Assembly: GCA_012932865.1 (NCBI GenBank)
Contig: SAXG01000013.1
Coordinates: 62,001-126,000, forward strand
Origin: Amylostereum areolatum
Lineage: Eukaryota > Basidiomycota > Agaricomycetes > Russulales > Stereaceae
DNA: 64,000 bases
Direction: 5' to 3'
The notes beneath the pieces were generated by a model. The model did no database searches and was not told the origin of the DNA. It saw nothing but the letters and a program-made list of their open reading frames with translations. The first letter of the stretch is position 1; each line of letters opens with the position of its first letter. The position numbers and the translations under genes were made by a program. Shown here in pieces: positions 53,042-63,890 of this stretch.

Positions 53042-53215
53042 CATGGGTGGGGGGCAACCACGCGTCTCTATGGGGGAACAAAGGCGTTGGCGTTGAGGGC
53101 GACGCGCGTTGGCGTTGGAGGGCGACACGTGGCATGGCATGGAGGGCGACAGGTGTGGGCGTGTGAGGACAACGTGCGTGGGTATTGAGGGTGGCGGCGA
53201 GGGCGACTAGGCCGG
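53042..53215. repeat. Continuation of the G-rich minisatellite
   Basis: Same unit type as 51700-52394 (GGCGTTGGCGTTGAGGGCG and variants), continuing after the inserted MITE-like element. The region 53216-53680 beyond it is AT-richer and holds no supported gene. Confidence 0.7.
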
Positions 53216-53689
53216 GTCCCCAACGAACAACGGATTGTCGTGGTTGAAGACAAAGAGAAGACACGGCGTCGAGCGTCAACAAAAACTGAAAGGTCACGTG
53301 ACTATGTATCCAAAATCCACCAGTCATGATTTCACAAGTAATTAACCAAATTACCTACTAAATACCAAGTATGAAAGTAAACTTCTATAGTATACCCAAG
53401 AGAACTTCCAAGTCACACTGTTTTCAACAAGCTAACCGAGGAATTCTGTCCCAAGTGTAAATACTAAGGTATTGCCCATGTTGTTGGTGGAGATGGGAAG
53501 CCTGTTGCATAGAGTTCTCGTATCGTGTTCAAACCTGGGTAGTTTATGAGATATTGGTGTATTGTTGAGTACTATCCCAGTTGGCACGTGTTTAGCCAAC
53601 GTCACAACTGGTGACAACACCTCAATACCTCCAATATAGTCTCAACCATTCAAACACACAAAACAAAATTTGACTTGGTGGGGAGTGGG

Positions 53690-53905
53690 CCATTGCGAGC
53701 ATGGCAGCAAGATTCCTCACATCTTTCTGTCCCCAAGGTCGAATTTTTTGAACCTGGGTGTTCAAGTCTTGTAGGCAGAGTTCAAATTCTGGAGTGTTCC
53801 ATTACAAGCATGGCAGTACAGGTCCTTGCATTTTTAGGTCTCAAGGTCAAATCTTTTAAACCCTAGCATCATGTTTTTAGGCAGATTTTGGGTTCTTTGC
53901 CTACA
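53690..53905. repeat. Two diverged direct repeats of about 108 bp
   Basis: Both halves share the order CCATT-GCATGGCAG, CAAGGTC-AATTTTT(T), AACC(T/C), TTTTAGGCAGA or GTAGGCAGAG and GGTTC or GTTC. The first spans about 53690-53798 and the second about 53799-53905. Identity is moderate. No coding role seen. Confidence 0.5.
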
Positions 53906-53936
53906 CAAATGGGAACACCCAGGTTTCAGAGTTCAA

Positions 53937-54092
53937 TGCTCACACCATTGTGTTGGGGTGTGGAAGCGCGCAAGTGCTCACACCATTTGTGTTGGGATGT
54001 GGGAGTGCGCAAGCACTCATGCCATTGTGTTGGGTGGTGGGGAGTGTGCAAGCACTCATGTCATTTGTGTTGGGATGTGGGAGTGCACACAG
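53937..54092. repeat. Minisatellite, four units of about 39 bp
   Basis: Units at 53937-53974, 53975-54013, 54014-54052 and 54053-54092 share CTCA(C/T)(A/G)(C/T)CATT(T)GTGTTGGG followed by a G-rich half and GTGCGCAAG or a variant. The 54093-54300 stretch is AT-rich with nothing to annotate. Confidence 0.8.
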
Positions 54093-54299
54093 GCCTTCAT
54101 TTTCCCTCACTCCTTCTCGTTCGTTGCGGGGAAGCATGTACAAAATGTGTTAAAATGTCCTATTTATGCTACAGAACATATGATACAGTATCTAATACTA
54201 CAGCCACAATGCAGTCATGAATAGCCCTACACTCAAGGATTTCTAAAAATCATTTTACCATCCTACAAATGATGGGTAAAATCCTTATTACACAGATAT

Positions 54300-55050
54300 C
54301 TACAAATCAGCTATAATTCCGGTTGGCCATGTAGTGCGAGTGCGAGTGCTGAGGGTGTGGGCGTCAAGCACGTGGGTGTGCAGGCATTGAGGGATCCGGG
54401 CATGGGCATGGGCATCGAGGGTGGGACATGCCTGTTGCAATGGTACGCGTGCGTTGCGGGCACAGGCGCACGGGTGTTGAGCACGCGGGGGCAGGGGCAA
54501 GGGCGTTCAAGGCGTACAGGTGGGCGAGCACGGGTGGTGAGGGTGCAGTGCGTGGAGGGCGGAGGAGCAGGCATGTCAAGGGTGGGGAGGCACATGCGTC
54601 GGGGACGGAGCGCAGTGAGCCAGATGACGGGCGAGGAAGAGGAGAGAGAGGAGAGGAAAGAGGGGAAAACACACCTGGGGGCAGCTCTGTCGCTAGCTTC
54701 CCGAGAGGTGTCTTTGGACGCAAAGGAACCTCCAGGAGTGCGGCAGCGTGTGAGGCACACATGCGCGAGTATTGAACGTTGAGGGCAGGTGGGGTGTGGT
54801 GTTGCAGTTGCGGGCAGCTTGAGCGTGTGGGGCGCGGGCAGTTGACAGCGTGTGGGAGCATTTATTGATGGCGTGTGCGTGGAGGGCATGGACGTCGAGG
54901 GCAATGACGTCGAAGGTGTGCCGGCACAAGCGTGAGGGCGCGGACTTTGCCGTTGAGATGGAGAGAGGATGAGGAGAGGATGAGGGGATGCGGGATGAGA
55001 AGGAAGAGAAAGATGACCAATGATGTGGCGGACGTCGCCGGCCTAGTGTT
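54300..55050. repeat. G-rich low-complexity stretch
   Basis: Repeated GGGCATGGGCATGGGCATCGAGG-like and GGCGTGTG phrases. ORFs on both strands (for example 54311-54904 minus) are Pro/Thr/His-rich products of the repeats. No gene supported. Confidence 0.55.
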
Positions 55051-55059
55051 TCCGCACCG

Positions 55060-55132
55060 AAAACTGTAGTTATGCGTATTCTTGGGACACGTGGGAAAGT
55101 CAGTCTGAAGAATACGTCATAACTATGGTTTT
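55060..55132. repeat. Imperfect inverted repeat (hairpin), 24-bp arms
   Basis: The left arm 55060-55083 (AAAACTGTAGTTATGCGTATTCTT) pairs with the right arm 55108-55132, whose complement is AAAACCATAGTTATGACGTATTCTT, around a 24-bp loop. The AT-rich arms stand out between GC-rich repeats. It could be a tiny foldback element or a cruciform-prone site. Confidence 0.7.
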
Positions 55133-55249
55133 GACTTTTTTTCTTTCTTCTTATCCTCCACTTATGATCATCATCCCCTCGACACCCCTCCCTCCTCCTC
55201 TCCTCGCCACCACCCGCCTCCGTGCCACACTCGCCGCCACCCACCTCGC

Positions 55250-55560
55250 CACCAGCTACCCTCGCTCTCGGCCACGCCAACGCCAATGCCCTTGCCAATG
55301 CCCTTGCCAAGTCAACGCCCTCGCCAATGCCCTCGCCCCGCTCTTGCCAACGCCCCTGCCAATGCTCACATGCCACGCACGCCTGCCTGCAAGGCGCGTG
55401 CACGCAATGCTGCACGCCCGCCCACATGCCCGCTCACACGCCTGCCACCACGCCCCCCCAACACACCGCTCGCCCGCCACACATGCCACGCCCGCCTGCG
55501 TGCCTGCCTGCAACGCACGTGCATGCAGTGGTCTCTTCAACAAGTCGAGGACAACACAAT
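55250..55560. repeat. CGCC/ATGCC-rich tandem stretch
   Basis: Short units such as CCTTGCCAATGC and CACGCCTGCC repeat irregularly. Plus-strand ORFs over this stretch are Ala/Pro/Cys/His-rich in all frames, so I do not call a gene. 55640-56030 holds nothing I can support. Confidence 0.55.
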
Positions 55561-56039
55561 CGTGTTCAAACGCGACGACACAGTCCGCCCGTGCATCACA
55601 CGTGGTGACAGTGTCCGTCGCGTGGTACGAACACAGTTAGAAATACGGGGACACCCCGTTCGCGTTTACATGCGAGCATTGGGGACAGAAGCGGAGGAAG
55701 AGGAAGAAGTTCTGCCAATGAATGATATGCATTGAGCAAAATCCGGCATATGCCAAAATACCAGGTTGAGGTGGGCAACATCTTGTATGCAGTTGATACG
55801 ACTTAAAAAAATCATACAAGCTTGTATATGTAATATAGTCAAATAAAAACATCTCTGCATCATTACTATCTCATGGAAAGGTTGGACGAAGTGTACGGTT
55901 GGGTTTCGTATAGGTCGGGATGGTCACGTGACTAACCCTAACCTAGCCCGTCTCAGCGTCACAAATCGTGTGGGATGGGAAGGAAAAGGATGACATAATA
56001 AATGTTCCTAAAGGAATCGTAACAAATTGTGATGTGTGC

Positions 56040-56516
56040 CATACCAGGGGTACCCCTACCACCATCTGCCAGTGCTCCGAGAGGGCCCACTGTTCTTCTA
56101 CCTCAAGGGGGTAAGCTGGGCCATTTGGGATGACCTGCCCCACATGAAGCCCTTCCCAGCTCGGCCGCGGTTTTGATCCCCTCCCCAGTGGTGGATCACC
56201 ATCGCCAACACGGCTCTACGACATCTGGCCGACCTTCTGCAAACTTGTGAAGGTCACCTTCGTTGATGTGAGTCTATCTGGTGCCCTATTTAGATGTCTA
56301 CTAATGGTGCTCTGGCAAAGCCCCCTTAGTGGCCGAGCGAGAGGCCTGATGCGACTGGCTTCAGAGCCAGACAAACACCCTCGCTGATGTCATCACTCGC
56401 ATCAACAAGTTCTGGAGAAATGGGATCTGGGAGCAGAACAGGGTGCATAGAGAGCTCGGCAAGGTAGCCTTAGCAGGAATGCCTTGCCCCAATAGAGTAC
56501 AAGTTTACATGTAGAT
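56040..56516 (+). pseudogene. Fragments of an unrecognised coding sequence
   Basis: Three plus-strand pieces in different frames have normal protein composition: YHHLPVLREGPLFFYLKGVS near 56055-56115, WWITIANTALRHLADLLQTC near 56190-56250 and INKFWRNGIWEQNRVHRELG near 56400-56460, ending at TAG near 56516. They lie in the order expected of one gene with frameshifts or introns. T1-B is inserted about 110 bp downstream. No family recognised. Confidence 0.35.
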
Positions 56517-56623
56517 GTGATATGTTCCTTTCACAGTGAGAATGTAAAGAGAGAAGATGCAAGGATAATAAGACTGGGTTGGAGAGACTATGTGCGCGCG
56601 AGATAGATGGTCAGTGAGATGGA

Positions 56624-57041
56624 TGTCAGAAACGCAGTTATTGAGCCGATGAACCGCCTAAGTCGCGGCGATGGAGGAGCGAGAAGAAATAATTCGAGAG
56701 TGCCGGGGTCTAGGGTAGTGCAACGTGCGCTACAGTACCGTATGACGAGAGGACAGTCTAGGGAAAAGGGAAGAGAAACACTGTCCTTATATACAAGTGG
56801 GAACGAGGTGCGATGCGATGCGATGGATAGTGGTGCGAGCGGGGGGAAACAATAGGAAAGGAGTCATGGGGCGGAGGACGAAGGTCCGGAGCAGTGATGT
56901 CATAGATAAGGATGCGGAATCCCGCTCGGAAGTCCGGGCAATGACGTCATTGAAGCATGTGATGCAAGAGGAAAGTCATGTGCCGTGACACGTCGCGTGT
57001 ACGAGGTGCAAACGAAGAGAGAAATGGAGCGATCCGTGACA
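56624..57041 (-). repeat. 3' LTR of T1-B
   Basis: 418 bp, from TGTCAGAAACGC to ATCCGTGACA on the plus strand, homologous to 20402-20821 in the opposite orientation. Confidence 0.93.
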
Positions 57042-57059
57042 TTACCCCCCTTTAAGACG

Positions 57060-60000
57060 CGCTTTCGCCTGGAGCGCGATGTATCTGCAAGGGTAGATGC
57101 GAGAAAATCGTCAAGGAGATGCCGAGGGAACGCACAGGCGGGGCGATTGGATGGTGTTTGTGGAAGGCGTCGATCATGTCGGTGACCTTTGAGAGCGAGG
57201 AGCGGAGGGAGCCAGGTATTCTGGAGTCAGGATAGCCTGCCCTTGACGAGGTATTGTATGCCTTTCTTGTTGGGGTCGGCTTCGAGTCGATGATGTCTTC
57301 ACATCATATTCTTCTTCGTCATCAACGAGGTCAGGCGGCGGTTGTTCATTAGTTTGGACCATGTGCCGTTGTCTCCTTGTACACGGTGAGCAGCGAAGCA
57401 TGGAAGACTGGGTGGATTCTCCACGTCTTCGGCAGCTTCAGGCGGTAGGTCACTGGGCTAATGACGTCAACGATCTCGAAGGGTCCAAATCGTTTGGCAG
57501 CAAGCTTAGCTTTCGGCCTCGTCGTCTTCAGGTTTTTTGCCTTCGAGCCAGACCTTGTCTCCAATGGCGAACAGTGTCGATTTGCTGATCGTGTCACCAT
57601 TGTAGTGCTTCATTAAGTCCGATGCGAGGCAGGCTGGCTTTGATCTCTTGGGACTTCTTCAAGTGGCGGAGGTGTTCTTCAACTGGACGGGACCTTTGAG
57701 GACGGGGGTTACGGATGGGTACATTTGGGGAGGAAGCATAGAGGACTTCAAAGGGAGGCTTTCCAGTCGCTGCATGGGTGCGAGAGTGTGAGAAACTCGA
57801 AGAAGGGCAACCACTTCACCCAGTCGTCTTGACGGTAGTTGCAGAATACTCGCAGAAACTGCTCGAGGTTCTGTTCTCGCGTTCGGGTTGGCCGTTGTCT
57901 GTGGGGTGATACGTGTGCTGAGGGTGGACTGATCCCGAGCTTCTGTTGAGTGTACGCATCACCGTCCAGCAAATTGGGGTCCACGATCCGAGATGATCTT
58001 GTCTGCTAAGCCGTAGTGTCGGTATACCTTATCGAAGAAGAAGTGCGGCCGTGCCATCGCTAGTGATCTTCGTTGTACATGGGGTGGTAACCACCATTGG
58101 GGAGGGGTGATCGACCACGACCATTGACGGTGTTATAGCTTCGCAGTCAGGGAGTTCGACGATGAAGGCAGTGGAGATGACGCCAAATGGTCGATCGGGT
58201 ACTTCGTTTGGGATCATGTCGACGTGGGGTCGGCTGCTCTGTGTCTTCGTCGACTGGCAGGTTTGCGCACCCTGTTACAAAGTCGCGGACAAAAACAGAC
58301 ATGCCAGGCCACCAATATTCACGACTCACAAGTTCGTAAGTCTTGAAGCGACCAGGGTGTCCAGCCAGGGGCGAGATTCATGGTACATTTTGACAATGTC
58401 GCGTCGCAACTCGTGTCTGCAGGGACATAACCTTTCTCTCAACAGGACAGGCCTCTTCGTAGTTCCACTCTTGAAGGTTCTTGACAAGTGTACGTGGTCC
58501 GTTTCGTAAGATGGTGTCCAGGGCTTGAACGACCTCGATGTCCTTGGTTTTGCAGTCGCGGATACGGCGTCGGAGTTCGACATCACCGAGGGAGGTTACT
58601 GCTCCTGGCCTTGTTGCGCGTACTTGGAAGTACTTGGGGTCAAGCAAGACGCGCTCCTTGTTGTCGTTTTCAACCACCATCCTGTGATCGGGTGTCGAGA
58701 CATTGGATCCGGCGGTGGGAAATTCCTGGTTTATGACGAGCGAGAAGTCAAATCGAGTGGAGGAATAGAGCCCAACGTGCCTGTCAGCGGCTCAGCTTCT
58801 GTGCCGTCTTGAAGTGGCTCCAGGTCTTGTGATCTGTCCGATTTCGATGTGTCGGGGGGCGCCTTCGAGTAGTGGCGCAGGCTTCAAGCGCACGGATGAT
58901 CGCAAGCAGCTCCTGTCGTAGATGTCGTAGTTCCGTTCCGGTTCCGATAGGGCCTTGGACAGAGTACGCCACTGGATGCCAGTGACCGTCGTCGCCTTTC
59001 TGTGAGAGTATACCTCAGTAGCAAAGTCCGAGGCATCGACTTAACGAGGTAAGGCTTCTTTGGGTCAGGCATGACCAAGACGCGGGGAGGAAGTAAACGC
59101 AGCTTTCAGTGCGTCAAACGCAGTTTGGCAGTCCGTCGACCAGTCCCATGTGCAGTCCTTCTTTGTCAGATCAAATAGGGGCCGTGCCACCTTGGAGAAG
59201 TCCTTGATGAAACGTCGGTAGAAGTTGCCAAAGCCGAGGAAGGATTGCACATCTTTGACCGTTCGTGGTGCGGCCAGTCCTGAATACCTGCTACCTTGAC
59301 GGGGTCCATAGCGATCTGTCGTGCGAGATGATGAGTCCGAGGTATTCGACAGAGTCTGTTCAAAGATGCATTTCTCCGGTTTGAGGAAGAGGTCGTTGTC
59401 TTGCAAACGCTGCAGAACCTGCCGCACTATGGCAAGGTGTTCGTCCATGGTGCGAGTGAACACAAGATGTCGTCCATGTAGATGATGACCTTGCCCGAGT
59501 CGATGAGATCCTGAACAGTTCATTCATCATTGCCTGAAATGTCGCAGGGGAGTTCATAAGCCCGAAAAAACATCACCGTAGGTTCGAAGAGACCGCGATT
59601 CGTCTTGAACGCAGCCTTCCACTCGTCGCCTTCCTTGATGGGGCATTGTTGTGCCCCAGCGAACATCCATCTTGGAGAAAGATCTTTGCACCTTTGAGGC
59701 GGTCGACAATTTCAGAGATCAGTGGCAAGGGGTATTCATTCTTGACAGTGCCCTGTTTAATTCTCGATAGTCTGTACGGGACGCAGCTTTCCATCCTTTT
59801 TCTTCACAAAGAAGAACGGACTCGCCTGAGGTGACTTCGAAGGGCGGATATAGCCCTTCTTCAGGTGGTCGTTGAGGAAGTGGTCGAGTTCGATCTGCTC
59901 AGAAGGTGAGAGGGGGTAGATTTGCACGGTTTGGGTTCAAAGCGTCTTTCATGTCGATAGCATGGTCCCATGGCCGTCGGTCAGGAAGTCGCTCGGAGGT

Positions 60001-61030
60001 TTTCTTGTCGAATACAGGCGCAAGTCGCGGTACGGGGGGGGGACTAAGTCTTCAAAGGTTTGCGGGCGTGCGTTCTCTTTTGAATGCTCTGCAAGCTCCT
60101 GCGCTTTTGTAAAGCCTGCGCGGAGGGTATTGCATCTGGATTAGGACCATCGGTTTCAGGGAGGATTCTGGCGCGGCGTAGTCCATTGATCTCCCAGTCT
60201 CGGAATACCATGGGCCGCTCGTCGGTCGTCTTCAGTGAAGAGTCGTGCGGGTAGAGGGGAGCGATGGACCGTGCGGACGCGAACACCTTTGACTCGTGTG
60301 CAGGAATAACATAAGTGGGGACTGGGGTCCAGGACACATTGTCGGCTCTGGGAAGGGATGTCCACGACGAGAGGTGTCCTCGGGGTTTTACCCGCTTCAA
60401 CCTTAGCTGTGATTGGACCGACATGATGGTTTCCGGGCTTGGTTGCGAGGTTCGTCACAGGAGGTTTGGACAGAGTGCATGAGGGAGGGCAGCGGAGCAT
60501 GTCAACACGGTCTCGTTGCCAGTCTATGGTTGATTGGCTCATCGAAGCCAGTCTGTTCCAAGGATCATGTCATGATCGCCGATGTCGGTGATGAAGAACT
60601 CGCTTCTTCCTCATGGTACGCCTTTGAATCTTGCGAGTATATCCGGATCCGCTGGGTCGTTGTGTCGCGTACCCAGCCCATGATGTTCCGGTGCCGTCCA
60701 CATTACGCACGGGGAACGGGTTTTTCAGTTTTCTGTGGTGAGCTTCTTGCGCTTCAACGAAGCTTCGGTTCAGGATAATTCCTTCTGCGCCGTATCAAGC
60801 AGCGCGGTCTGCGTCGATTTCTCTTTTGGTAACTCGTCCGATCAGCTGACCTTTGAGCGTGATCGATGGTGGTTTGCCTGTTCTTGGTGACAGTAGCAGA
60901 TACAAAACACCGGGGGATACGATTGCTCACAGGTATGCTGGATGGATACAGCGAAACGATTCGACGATGATACCAAAGTCCTTTGCCTCCACCAGACAAC
61001 GCGACTGGGGGCGTAAGGCGGTGCGTTTCA
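57060..61030 (-). pseudogene. T1-B pol, frames broken by indels
   Basis: On the minus strand, pol begins just after the gag stop (61028-61030, in the T5-GA string at 61028-61034). Protease remnants lie near 60850-60600. The reverse transcriptase spans about 59800-59100, with [33 protein letters not shown] and [19 protein letters not shown]. RNase H lies near 59060-58780 and integrase near 58680-57750 (REYWWPGMSVFVRDF). The C-terminal module [17 protein letters not shown] lies near 57440-57400. No segment longer than about 150 codons stays in one frame. Confidence 0.85.
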
Positions 61031-62620
61031 AAAATCCTGCGATTCCAGGAGTCCTTCAACAGCGCTACTGCCTGCTCTTGCCTTGCGTCCAGATCCTTCA
61101 GCTGCGAGTGATCGCCGCGATGGTTTTGATGGGTCGGGAGCTGCTTTCGCAGTGGACGGAGCCGTGTCATCGGAAGGGACGGGGACTTGGACCCAGTCTC
61201 TACTGCCGCCACCCGTCGCCGCGCTCGAGTGCGGTTGGGAAGTCGCGAGAGCCGTGACCGGCTGTCGACACATGAAGCACTTGCCTTCGCGCATCACATC
61301 TTTGCGGCTCGTCATCGTCAGCTTTGCAGGGCGGGTCGAGGTGTTGGTTGAAGGCGCCGACTCGGCGCGACGAGGAGTCGTGGTCGAAACCGTTCGAGGT
61401 GAGCGCGACAGCCCCCTTGGACTGACTGCTCTTTCCTCTCCGGGTTCTCTCGAGCCACTGGTGGTTGATGGGCGGGGCGCGCTCCTTCCACTCCGCGAGC
61501 ATTTGGTGGGGAACGGGTACGACAGGGCCACTGCTTGCCGAGTCACCTGAAGTCCCTTCTTGAAAAGTGGATTAGCGCCTAGTCGTCGTACGAATGCGTT
61601 GCCAGCATCTCAAACTCGGTGTAAAGTCAGTGACGTCCCGGGTGGTCATTGCGAGCCGTTTGATATTACGCTGAGCTTCTATCTTCGGATCGAGGGCACG
61701 AAGTCTTTGCCAAACCTCTCGAAGAGCTCTTTGTAGGAGCTATAGTGGAGTGTGGGGGCGTGGGGGGTCGAGGGTGTCGGCGTCTTCCTTCTCGTCTTCG
61801 TCGGGAGAGTTCCATGCGGCGATGCGTGGCCCAGGCTTTCGCCGTGTCGCCTCCATAGGCTGAGAGAAGCATCATCTTGGCGTCATCTGTGGCATAAACA
61901 TCCTTGTTAACGCGCAGGAACATGCGGAGCTTCGAGGGAGAACCGGGAGGGGGTGCGTTATGCCTTTGAATGGCTTTGGCTTGGGCCGATCTCCTGCTGG
62001 AGACGGCAGGTTGGATTCGGCGTCGGACATCTTGTCGAAGGGGAGGGGGACGGGAGGAGATTGGGGAGTTCTTGATCAAGGCGGCGTAGGGTTTCTCGTC
62101 GGCTTCTTCTGCTTCTTCAACTTCGTCCTCAACTGTTTTGGCAACAAGGAAGTCGGCGGGGGTGAGGAATTGCTGGTTATGATGCCACGACCAGTGACTT
62201 GGACGGGACATGAACGAAGAGTGGGCTGCCACTAAACTACTGATGTCCTGGGGTTCCGTTTTGTTCCGTCTATAGGCGTACCACTTCCCAGTGTGTGTTG
62301 TGGTTGATTCCTTCGGGACTTCGATTACAGTACGTCGACGGGGTTGGGGCGAGTTGGTGATGGGGGGTTCAGGAAGCGCTGTAGAAACGTCCGCAGCAGC
62401 GGTGGCAAAATCCGATCTTCGACGTAGGGTTGTTCGTCGCGGTCGTCGAAGTACCAGTCTCGACGTTGCCGGTTTGGTTCGTCGTGCAACCAACGTACGG
62501 ATTCCTTGTCTGCTGCGAGGTGAGGATATATAAGTATTCTTCGGGAAGTAGTCTCGAAAAAACACCTGGGGGAGGTTCGGAGTGGGGGGACAAGGGCTGT
62601 GGAGGACGTGATGATGGTCT
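61028..62620 (-). pseudogene. T1-B gag and post-amber leader, frames broken
   Basis: Homologous to T1-A 21439-23055. Recognisable pieces are GKWYAYRRNK and HWSWHHNQQFLTPADFLVA near 62270-62130, LRMFLRVNKDVYATDDAKMM near 61930-61870, a basic linker and a damaged zinc knuckle near 61270, ending LESQDF at 61028. Several single-base indels separate them. Confidence 0.8.
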
Positions 62621-63237
62621 AGAAGAAGTCCGCCGCGATGGGGCGACGGCCAGGAGTTTCTTGGTAGGTAGCCGGCTTTTACGCCTGGCGGATCTTATGT
62701 TCGGGTGGCGGCGCGAAGGGTCTTACCCTTGATGGTGGGACGGAGGAATGGTGGCGGGGTGGATTTCGGGGGTCCGGCGGGTAAACTGGGAGACGGAGGT
62801 GAAAATGGTTGGAGGATCGGGTTGGGGGCGTCTTGAGAGGTAGTGTGGTTGAGGTGGGGCGTGGAGGGTGAATTCAAGGCGTTCGAGATCTACGGTGATG
62901 CACGTAGTGATCCGGACGTATAGGGCGAGGACGACACGTACCGTGATCCTTGTGCCACCTCCACTCGAAGATGCGGAAGTTGAAGGCTGCGCGGTCCAGG
63001 ATCTTTCTTGCAGAGGTTCGTACGGGGGACGAGGCAGGCAGTTGACGGGTGACGGCGTCGGACCAAGGGTAGGGGAGTGGTGCGTCGTCGCGGGGGGTGA
63101 TCGGCTTTCCGTTGAACGGGAGGAAAGACCGTGCGTTCGGGAGGTCCGTGGTGGGAGTTTTTACGTCGTAGAGACGGGGCAGAGGTAGATGGAGAGAGGG
63201 GTGCGAGGTGGTAGGCGTAGGGGTTAGACTGTCCAGG

Positions 63238-63668
63238 TGTTCAGAAACGCAGTTTATGAGACCGATGAACCGCCTAAGTCGCGGAGATGGGAGGAGCGAG
63301 AAGAAAAATGATTCGAGAGTGCCGGGGGGGTCTAGGGTAGTGCAACGTGCGCTACAGTACCGTATGACGAGATGGACAGTCTAGGGAAAAGGGAAAGAGA
63401 AACACTGTCCTATATACAAGTGGGAACGATGTGCGATGCGATGCGATGCGATAGTGGTGCGAGCAGGGGGAACAATAGGAAAGGAGTCATGGGGCGGAGG
63501 ACGAAGGTCCGGAGCAGTGATGTCATAGATAAGGATGCGGAATCCCGCCTCGGAAGTCGGGGCAATGACGTCATTGAAGCATGTGATGCAAGGGAAAGTC
63601 ATGTGCTGTGGACACGTCGCGGGTACGAGGTCTGCAAACGAGAAGAGAGAAATGGAGCGATCGTGACA
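63238..63668 (-). repeat. 5' LTR of T1-B
   Basis: About 431 bp. On the plus strand it begins TGTTCAGAAACG (an extra T relative to the 3' LTR) and ends ATCGTGACA. A TATA motif is damaged (CTATATACAAG near 63410) relative to T1-A. Confidence 0.9.
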
Positions 63669-63790
63669 ATGGATGGCTGGCGAATGAATGGTCGGTGAGA
63701 TGAATGATCGGTGACAGGGAGATAGATGGCCGGTGGATAGCGAGATGGATGGTCTGCGATGGCCAGATAGATGGGTGGAGAGGATGGTGG
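63669..63790. repeat. GATGG-rich simple-sequence stretch
   Basis: Irregular copies of GATGG, AGATAGATGG and GGTGAGATG. The same motif mix lies just left of T1-B (56600-56623), so the element split a simple repeat. Confidence 0.65.
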
Positions 63791-63890
63791 CCGGGTGTTA
63801 CATTGGCGAAAGTGTGTGCATGTCGCTTGGGGTGCGTACACCTGCCAGGTATTTCGGCAAAATTCTGAGGGGCGGGGGGCTGGGCGGCGA

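Larger units (their letters stand above)
56624..63668 (-). mobile_element. Full-length Ty3 retrotransposon T1-B, indel-ridden
   Basis: A 7.0-kb element on the minus strand, flanked by the duplication ATGGA (56619-56623 and 63669-63673). It contains 5' LTR, ATG-free leader, gag, pol and 3' LTR; the polypurine tract AAAGGGGGGTAA (57053-57042) abuts the 3' LTR. Its reverse transcriptase resembles T1-A closely at the nucleotide level, but single-base indels break every long frame. Unlike T1-A it retains RNase H, integrase, a GPY/F-like module ([19 protein letters not shown]) and a chromodomain-like end (EEYDV...IIDSK in shifting frames). It inserted into GATGG-rich DNA. Confidence 0.93.

Noticed and set aside
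51700..54092. Possible CRISPR-like array
   Set aside because: Units are contiguous minisatellites without unique spacers, and the DNA is eukaryotic.
55125..55735. Plus-strand Ala/Pro/Cys-rich ORFs in three frames
   Set aside because: All three frames are open because of short tandem units; no frame has protein-like composition or motifs.
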